From assembly GCF_009857435.1 (NCBI RefSeq), contig NZ_WWCK01000002.1, positions 806,001 to 870,000 of the forward strand: 64,000 nucleotides of DNA, written 5' to 3'. The position numbers and the translations under genes were made by a program. A model generated the notes under the pieces. That model had not been told where the DNA came from, searched no databases, and saw nothing but the letters and a program-made list of their open reading frames with translations. This document shows, piece after piece, positions 58,777-64,000 of this stretch (position 1 is its first letter; every line of letters starts with the position of its first letter). This DNA comes from Duganella rivi. GTDB lineage: Bacteria > Pseudomonadota > Gammaproteobacteria > Burkholderiales > Burkholderiaceae_D.

Positions 58777-59022
58777 ATGGACAAGGAAGAGGAACGTCGC
58801 CGCTTCATCGGCGAGTTGTGGCAGCGCTTCGAGCAGCTGCAAGCGTGGGCGGTAGAGAATTGGCCGGACAAGGAACAGCCGCTATCGAGCGCGGATTTTG
58901 TCGAGGCGCGCAAGGAGATACTGGGCTTGCGCAATCCCACCCCGGCGGCCGCGCCGCGCGCGCCGGAGCCGGAGCAGGGCGGGCCGCAGTATATCGATAT
59001 GAATCCCGCGCCGTGGCCCTGA
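58777..59022 (+). CDS. Small conserved-looking protein of unknown function
   Basis: An 81-residue acidic protein. Residues 1-55 are predicted helical and Trp-rich (RRRFIGELWQRFEQLQAWAVENWPDKEQ), and the C-terminal 25 residues are Pro-rich (TPAAAPRAPEPEQGG). A strong AGGGAGG lies eight bases before the ATG, and base composition fits coding sequence. I recognise no family and no function is suggested by the neighbours, an NsrR-like regulator and a drug exporter. Confidence 0.7.
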   Translation: MDKEEERRRFIGELWQRFEQLQAWAVENWPDKEQPLSSADFVEARKEILGLRNPTPAAAPRAPEPEQGGPQYIDMNPAPWP

Positions 59023-59029
59023 TCAGCCG

Positions 59030-60244
59030 TTAGTCGTGCACTACCGGCTTGCCGGCTTGCGCCAGCAGCCACGCCAGCAGGCTGATAACCAGGCTGGCAA
59101 GCACGCCCCACGCCAGCTTCAAGGCGCTATCAAACAGCAGCGGCGCGACCAGGCCCGAGACCAGTGCAAACAACAGCATCTGGATGAAGGACTGCATCGA
59201 GGCGGCAAGGCCGCTATTGTTGGGGAAGTACTCCAGCGCGATCAGCGACAGCGGCGTCATGGCCAGCGCGAGGCCGAACGAGTAAATAAACAGCGGCATC
59301 ACGGCCCACGGCACGGCGGCCACGAAGGCGGCGTTGTAGGCGACGTTGATCATGCCGGCGCTGATCATCACCGCAAAGCCCAGCCACACTTGCGTCTTGC
59401 GCGAGAACTTGTGGGCGAATTTGCCGGACAGCGCGGAGCCGATCACCATACCGCTAATCAGCGGCACAAACATCCACGCGAACGCGGTCTCCGGCAGGTG
59501 CAGGATATTCATCACGAAGTAAGCGGCGGAGCCGATGTACAGCGCCACGCCCGCAAAGCACATGCCAACGGCGACGGCCAGCAGCAGGAAGTGGTGGTGG
59601 CATAGCACCTTCCAATAATTCTTGGCGATGGCGCCGAGGTGGAACGGGTGGCGATTCTTCACCGGCAGGCTTTCAGGCAGTGCGCGGTACACGGCCAGCA
59701 GCATCAAAATACCGAAGGCGCTGAGGAACCAGAACACCGAACGCCAGCCGAAGCTCACTTGCAGCCAGCCGCCCAGCACCGGCGCAATCGCGGGCGCAAG
59801 GCCGAACACCATCATGATGTGCGACAGGATCTTCTGCGCGGCAGCGCCGGTGAAGCGATCCTGCACGATGGCGCGGCCCACCACCGAACCTGCGCCCGCG
59901 GCCAGGCCTTGCACGATGCGGCAGGCCAGCAGCACACCGATCGACGGCGCCATCGCGGCCACCACGGAGGCGGCGATGTACAGCACCAGCGACACGATGA
60001 TCACCGGGCGGCGGCCGAAGGAATCGGACAGCGTCCCGTAGAACAGCATCATGAACGCAAAGCAGAACAGGAACATCGACAGCGTCTGCTGGATCAGCAG
60101 CGGGCTGGCGTCGAAATGCTGGGCAATGGCCGGGAAAGAGGGCAGGTAGGTATCGATGGCCAGAGGGCCGACCATGGACAGGCCGGCCAACAGCAGCGTC
60201 AGCAAAATATTCATGAATAGCGTATTGTTCGTTGAGCCCGGCAT
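59030..60244 (-). CDS. Bcr/CflA-family multidrug efflux MFS transporter
   Basis: A 404-residue, 12-helix drug:H+ antiporter. GPLAIDTYLPSFPAIAQHFDAS is the DHA1 Bcr/CflA N-terminal motif, FYGTLSDSFGRRPVIIVSLVLYI the loop 2-3 motif and RIVQGLAAGAGSVVGRAIVQDRF motif C. Members export chloramphenicol-like drugs, bicyclomycin or cysteine. ATG 60244 is kept; an internal Met at 60214 would shorten it by ten residues. Divergent from epsC. Confidence 0.92.
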   Translation of the reverse strand: MPGSTNNTLFMNILLTLLLAGLSMVGPLAIDTYLPSFPAIAQHFDASPLLIQQTLSMFLFCFAFMMLFYGTLSDSFGRRPVIIVSLVLYIAASVVAAMAPSIGVLLACRIVQGLAAGAGSVVGRAIVQDRFTGAAAQKILSHIMMVFGLAPAIAPVLGGWLQVSFGWRSVFWFLSAFGILMLLAVYRALPESLPVKNRHPFHLGAIAKNYWKVLCHHHFLLLAVAVGMCFAGVALYIGSAAYFVMNILHLPETAFAWMFVPLISGMVIGSALSGKFAHKFSRKTQVWLGFAVMISAGMINVAYNAAFVAAVPWAVMPLFIYSFGLALAMTPLSLIALEYFPNNSGLAASMQSFIQMLLFALVSGLVAPLLFDSALKLAWGVLASLVISLLAWLLAQAGKPVVHD

Positions 60245-60363
60245 TTTACGCGATATGCGCCATCCATATATGAAACGGCGAAATCCTTCGTTCGCTTGCG
60301 GCGAGTGGGTGGTTATGCTGTACCTTGGGCGACTGCGCCCGGGTTATTCGAATTCGAGACATT

Positions 60364-61287
60364 ATGACTATTGATACTTTTGACGGCACTTCCGTCAAGC
60401 CTTCGCACTGGAACCTTGGCAGCGTGATCGAGCAGCTGCGCGTATCGCGCGAAGCCACGCACAACATCCGTCACCACGGGCGCGTGCGCGAGCTGCCGTC
60501 GCGCGATGCGCTAACGACCATCGTCAACGGCCTGCAAGCGGTGTTGTTCCCGACGCATTATGGCCGCCCCAACCTGACCGACGAGAGCATCGACTTCTTC
60601 GTCGGCGATACCTTGAACACCACCTTGAACCGCCTGGCGGAGCAAGTGCGGCGCGGTTTGCAGTTTTCGTCGGAAGAGGCGATTCCCGATGAAGAGGCGC
60701 TGACCAGGCAAGCGCACGACATCACGCGCCAGTTTGCAGCCAGTCTGCCGGAGGTGCGGGCCTTGCTGGTGTCCGACGTGCAGGCGGCGTTTTCGGGCGA
60801 TCCGGCGGCGACCTCGGTGGCGGAGATCATGCTGTGCTATCCGGGCACCATCGCGATCTTGTATTATCGCTTGGCGCATAGCCTGCATCGATTGGGTTCG
60901 CCATTCCTGGCGCGGCTGATTTCGGATATTGCGCACTCGCTGACCGGGATCGACATCCACCCGGCGGCGCAGATCGGCGGCAGCTTCTTCATCGACCATG
61001 GCACCGGCGTGGTGATTGGCGAGACGGCCATCATCGGCCAGCGCGTGCGCTTGTACCAGCACGTGACGCTGGGCGCGAAGCGCTTCCCGGCCGACGAGCA
61101 AGGCGCGCTGATTAAAGGCGTGCCGCGCCATCCTATCGTCGAAGACGACGTCGTCATCTACGCCGGTGCGACGATCTTGGGCCGCATCACCATCGGCGCC
61201 GGCTCCACCATCGGCGGCAACGTGTGGCTGACCCAAAGCGTGCCGCCAGCCAGCAACGTCTCCCAGGCCCAGATGCGCAACGACTGA
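60364..61287 (+). CDS. epsC: Serine O-acetyltransferase, EpsC type
   Basis: A 307-residue enzyme making O-acetylserine for cysteine synthesis. An N-terminal helical domain is followed from about residue 195 by left-handed beta-helix hexapeptide repeats (DIHPAAQIGGSFFIDHGTGVVIGETAIIGQRVRLYQHVTLGAK) containing the catalytic Asp-His pair. The extended N-terminal domain is that of EpsC rather than CysE. The start at 60364 is preferred; the frame upstream to 60325 lacks a ribosome site. Confidence 0.94.
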   Translation: MTIDTFDGTSVKPSHWNLGSVIEQLRVSREATHNIRHHGRVRELPSRDALTTIVNGLQAVLFPTHYGRPNLTDESIDFFVGDTLNTTLNRLAEQVRRGLQFSSEEAIPDEEALTRQAHDITRQFAASLPEVRALLVSDVQAAFSGDPAATSVAEIMLCYPGTIAILYYRLAHSLHRLGSPFLARLISDIAHSLTGIDIHPAAQIGGSFFIDHGTGVVIGETAIIGQRVRLYQHVTLGAKRFPADEQGALIKGVPRHPIVEDDVVIYAGATILGRITIGAGSTIGGNVWLTQSVPPASNVSQAQMRND

Positions 61288-61318
61288 AGATTGAGCGCCA
61301 CAGCCAACCCAAAAGGTT

Positions 61319-61348
61319 GGGGTCTGACCCCGTACGGGGTCAGACCCC
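61319..61348. repeat. Palindromic repeat element, copy 3
   Basis: The same 28-bp palindromic core is at 61320-61347, extended by a G/C pair to 30 bases. Flanks differ from copies 1 and 2 except for a short CCAACCCA. A second hairpin TGCGGG-N10-CCCGCA follows at 61361-61382. It lies between convergent epsC and the flavin monooxygenase gene, probably terminating both. Confidence 0.88.
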
Positions 61349-61438
61349 TGTTCGCCGCAATGCGGGTTTTGCGATTCCCGCACACTCAGCAGAAAAACAG
61401 AAACTGAACCCGCTTGGTTTGGCTTTGCGGGCTAAAAC

Positions 61439-62791
61439 CTAAGAAATCTCAACCTTCCTGCCATGATGCGTGGGCGGGAGGCGCGAACCCCGGTTGAAGA
61501 CTTGTTCACGCAGCGTGCCGGCGGTGTAGCCGGTGCGGTAGCGGCCCCGCTGTTGGAGTTCTGGCACGATGAGATCAACCACGTCGCGCATGCTTTCGTG
61601 GGCTAGCGCGAAGGCGAGGTTGAAGCCGTCGATGCCGGTTTCGTCTTGCCAGGTTTCGAGTTGGTCGGCCACTTGTTTGGGATCTCCTACCAGCACCGGG
61701 CCGCGTCCACCCAGGCCGATGAATTCGGCCGCTTCGCGGACAGTCCATTTGCGGTTAGGGTCTGCTGCGCTGAACGAGGCCAGCGCGGAACGGCCGGCGT
61801 CGGAATCGATGTATTCGATGGTGGCATCGAGCGCGAACTTGCTGAAGTCCACGCCAGTCCAACCAGACAACAAGGCCAGCGCCGCTTCGATGTTGATGTG
61901 GCGCTTGTATTCTTCGTGCTTGGCTCGGGCTTCGGCTTCGGTCGGCGCGGTGATGATCAGTGCCTGGGCGTAGATTTTGAGGTCGTCGCTATTGCGACCG
62001 GTGGCGCGCAGGTCGTCCACGTATTTCTTCACCACCCGAATACTCGGCCCGCTCACGAAGGTACACTCGGCATGCCGCGCCGCGAACGCCGTGCCGCGCG
62101 GCGAGGTGCCGGCTTGGTACAGCAAGGGCGTGCGCTGCGGCGACGGCTCGCTCAGGTGGAAGCCCGGCACCTTGTAGTACTTGCCCTCATGCCGAATCGG
62201 ATGGATGCGCGACGGCTCGGCATAGACGCCGCGCTGCTTGTCGTTGACCACCGCATCATCATCCCAGCTTTTCTCCCACAGCTTGTAGACCACGTCCATG
62301 TACTCGTCCGCGAGGTCGTAGCGTTCGTCGTGGCTTAGCTGTTGATTCAGTCCGAGATTCCGAGCCGCGCTATCCAGATAGCCGGTGACGATGTTCCAGC
62401 CGATTCGTCCGCGAGTCAGATGGTCTAGCGTCGAGATGCGGCGCGCGAAGGTGTAGGGATGCTCATACGTCAACGCGCACGTCACGCCGAAGCCAAGGTG
62501 CTTGGTGGCTTGCGCCATCAACGGCACCAGCGCCAGCGGATCATTCAAAGGCGCTTGTACCGCGTGCCGCAGGGCCGCATCAGCGCTGCCCTGGTAGACA
62601 TCGTAAGCCCCCAGCACGTCGGCAAGGAAGATGGCGTCGAAACGGCCGCGCTCCAGCAACTGCGCCAACTCAGTCCAATGATCAGGATCGGTGTAGCGAT
62701 AGCTGGTGTCGCGCGGGTGAGTCCACAGCCCGGGCGACTGGTGGCTCACGGTGTTCATCTGAAAAGCGTTGAAGCGTATGAGTTTGCGCAT
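61439..62791 (-). CDS. LLM-class flavin-dependent monooxygenase (NtaA/SnaA/DszA group)
   Basis: A 450-residue bacterial luciferase-like monooxygenase using FMNH2 from a partner reductase. FNAFQMNTVSHQSPGLWTHPRDTS, FDAIFLADVLGAYDVY, GRIGWNIVTGYLDSAARNLG and LLYQAGTSPRGTAFAARHAE are NtaA/DszA-group signatures. Such enzymes oxidise aminocarboxylates or organosulfur compounds such as dimethylsulfone, sulfonates or dibenzothiophene sulfone. It overlaps by one base with the MetQ-like gene, suggesting a desulfurisation pathway that supplies sulfur (inference). Confidence 0.88.
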   Translation of the reverse strand: MRKLIRFNAFQMNTVSHQSPGLWTHPRDTSYRYTDPDHWTELAQLLERGRFDAIFLADVLGAYDVYQGSADAALRHAVQAPLNDPLALVPLMAQATKHLGFGVTCALTYEHPYTFARRISTLDHLTRGRIGWNIVTGYLDSAARNLGLNQQLSHDERYDLADEYMDVVYKLWEKSWDDDAVVNDKQRGVYAEPSRIHPIRHEGKYYKVPGFHLSEPSPQRTPLLYQAGTSPRGTAFAARHAECTFVSGPSIRVVKKYVDDLRATGRNSDDLKIYAQALIITAPTEAEARAKHEEYKRHINIEAALALLSGWTGVDFSKFALDATIEYIDSDAGRSALASFSAADPNRKWTVREAAEFIGLGGRGPVLVGDPKQVADQLETWQDETGIDGFNLAFALAHESMRDVVDLIVPELQQRGRYRTGYTAGTLREQVFNRGSRLPPTHHGRKVEIS

Positions 62792-63603
62792 TACTTTTCC
62801 AGCGCGAGCTGATAGTCGGTCTTGGCGTAGTCGGCGAAGTACTTATTCGTGACGGCGAGGAATTCGCGCGAACGGTAGGCGGCGGCGATGTCCTTGGCGA
62901 ATTGCTTGTCCTTGTCGGCGGTGCGCACGGCCACGAGGTTGGCGTAGGCTGGCGAGATTTTCTCGGTAATCAGCGCATCTTTCAGTTTCAGGCCCGAAGC
63001 CAGCGCGTAGTTACCGTTGACGAAGGCGTAGTCGGCATCCTGCAAGGAACGTGGCAACTGTGCGGCTTCCAGCGGCAGCAGTTTGATTTTCTTGATGTTG
63101 GTGGCGACGTCTTTTTCGGATGCCTTGAGGGGATCGGTTTTCTCGCGCAGCTTGATCCAGCCCAGTTGATCCAGCAGCACCAGCGCGCGCGCCTGGTTGG
63201 TCGGATCGTTCGGCAGGGCGACAGTGGTGCCTTCTTTAACGTCGTTCAGGGTCTTGTGCTTTTTGCTGTAGATGGCAATCGGCGCGGTTGGGATTTTGAT
63301 CAGTTCCGACAAGGCCAGTTTGTGATCGGTCGAGAATTTGGTCAGGTAGATGATGTGCTGGAAGATGTTGGCGTCCAGCGAACCTTCGGCCAGCGCGTAG
63401 TTAGGCTGGATGTAGTCGTTGAATTCCACCAGCTTGACCTTGTAGCCTTGCTTTTCGAGGATAGGCTTGATGCCCAGCTTTACTTGATCGGCGTATGGGC
63501 CGGAGCTGGTGCCGATCACCAGTTCCTTTGGATCTTTGGCGTTGACGGAGAAGCTGATGGCGGCGGCAACGGCGGTCAGCAGCAGGTTACGGCGAGTGTT
63601 CAT
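62791..63603 (-). CDS. MetQ/NlpA-family periplasmic binding protein
   Basis: A 270-residue protein. The signal peptide MNTRRNLLLTAVAAAISFSVNA has no lipobox Cys, so it is soluble rather than a lipoprotein as typical MetQ. ELVIGTSSGPYADQVKLGIKPILEKQGYKVKLVEFNDYIQPNYALAEGSLDANIFQH is the NlpA pattern. Together with the MetI-like permease downstream and the flavin monooxygenase, it probably imports an organosulfur compound rather than methionine. Confidence 0.9.
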   Translation of the reverse strand: MNTRRNLLLTAVAAAISFSVNAKDPKELVIGTSSGPYADQVKLGIKPILEKQGYKVKLVEFNDYIQPNYALAEGSLDANIFQHIIYLTKFSTDHKLALSELIKIPTAPIAIYSKKHKTLNDVKEGTTVALPNDPTNQARALVLLDQLGWIKLREKTDPLKASEKDVATNIKKIKLLPLEAAQLPRSLQDADYAFVNGNYALASGLKLKDALITEKISPAYANLVAVRTADKDKQFAKDIAAAYRSREFLAVTNKYFADYAKTDYQLALEK

Positions 63604-63618
63604 TGGGTGGTTCCTTGG

Positions 63619-64000
63619 TTAGTGTTTGTCGATGCGTTTGGCGATGCGGTTGCCGGTGAATTGGATCACTTGCACCATCAGGATCAGGATGGCGACGGTG
63701 GCGACCATGATGTCGGTTTCGAAGCGGTAGTAGCCGTAGCGGATGGCGAGGTCGCCGATGCCGCCGCCACCCACCACGCCGGCTACGGCGGAATAGGAGA
63801 GGAAGCTAATCGACAGCACGGTCAGCGCCAGCACGAGGCCGGAGCGGGCTTCCACCAGCAGCACGCGCAGGATGATTTGCAGTTCCGAGGCTCCCATGGC
63901 GTGGGCGGCTTCGATCACGCCGCGCGGGACTTCGCGCAGGTTTTGTTCGACCAGCCGCGCGAAGTAGGGGATGGCGGCGAACGATAGCGGCACGGCGGCG
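63619..64000 (-). CDS. MetI-like ABC transporter permease, C-terminal part (5' end outside window)
   Basis: The open frame runs off the right edge; about 126 C-terminal residues are visible. REVPRGVIEAAHAMGASELQIILRVLLVEARSGLVLALTVLSISFLSYSAVAGVVGGGGIGDLAIRYGYYRFETDIM is the cytoplasmic EAA loop and following helices of methionine-type permease MetI. It lies 15 bases upstream of the MetQ-like gene on the same strand. The partner ATPase would be outside the window. Confidence 0.9.
   Translation of the reverse strand, partial: AAVPLSFAAIPYFARLVEQNLREVPRGVIEAAHAMGASELQIILRVLLVEARSGLVLALTVLSISFLSYSAVAGVVGGGGIGDLAIRYGYYRFETDIMVATVAILILMVQVIQFTGNRIAKRIDKH

Overview
The window looks like a chromosomal segment of a GC-rich betaproteobacterium, most likely Oxalobacteraceae (Massilia/Duganella/Rugamonas type). 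This is an inference from overall gene content: CheV, a phasin, a malonate decarboxylase operon with a TRAP transporter, EpsC-type serine acetyltransferase, an OFA-family permease and abundant plant-polysaccharide enzymes. No transposase, integrase, phage gene, CRISPR array, defence system or rRNA was found. Coding density is high and no stretch longer than about 200 bases lacks a gene or RNA.

Region 1 (1-25033) is a compact arabinan / L-arabinose utilisation locus, almost all on the + strand. It encodes the end of a TonB-dependent receptor, a GPH-family sugar symporter, a cytoplasmic GH43 arabinosidase, a mutarotase, an oxidative non-phosphorylating L-arabinose route (IlvD-type arabonate dehydratase, FAH-fold AraD1, ketoglutaric semialdehyde dehydrogenase, SDR sugar dehydrogenase), exported glycosidases (GH97, GH51, two GH43, a Tat-exported GH127), a YtfQRT-YjfF type furanose ABC importer, a fourth GH43 and a LysR regulator. 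Together they describe a route from polymer, through periplasmic oligosaccharides and arabinose, to 2-oxoglutarate. The two internal promoters, ahead of the dehydratase and ahead of the ABC importer, share a 16-bp box, the same -35/-10 pair and exactly the same spacing. That makes them a probable regulon of the local LysR protein.

Region 2 (25034-47017) is housekeeping and accessory: receiver and GAF signalling proteins, a MarR-GNAT fusion, a penicillin-acylase-family hydrolase, an acyltransferase-3 protein, a LytTR two-component system, two cation/proton antiporters, tRNA-Gly, CheV, S-formylglutathione hydrolase, a YbdK ligase, two family-3-like periplasmic proteins, a class-I amidotransferase-like hydrolase, a YetF protein, an orphan flagellar rod-like protein, an OFA permease and an ABC exporter.

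Region 3 (47018-64000) holds a phasin behind an FNR-like box, TrxC, and a complete malonate decarboxylase operon (dctPQM-mdcACDEGBH, minus strand) divergent from a GntR/FCD regulator. It also has an NsrR-like Rrf2 protein, a small unknown protein, a Bcr/CflA efflux pump and EpsC. The window ends in a flavin monooxygenase / MetQ / MetI cluster that is probably for organosulfur use and runs off the edge.

A palindromic element (core GGGTCTGACCCC/GGGGTCAGACCC) occurs three times. Each copy lies in one of the only three convergent intergenic gaps longer than 25 bases, so it probably serves as a bidirectional terminator/REP element. Two copies share about 95 bases in opposite orientation and bracket 10.6 kb.
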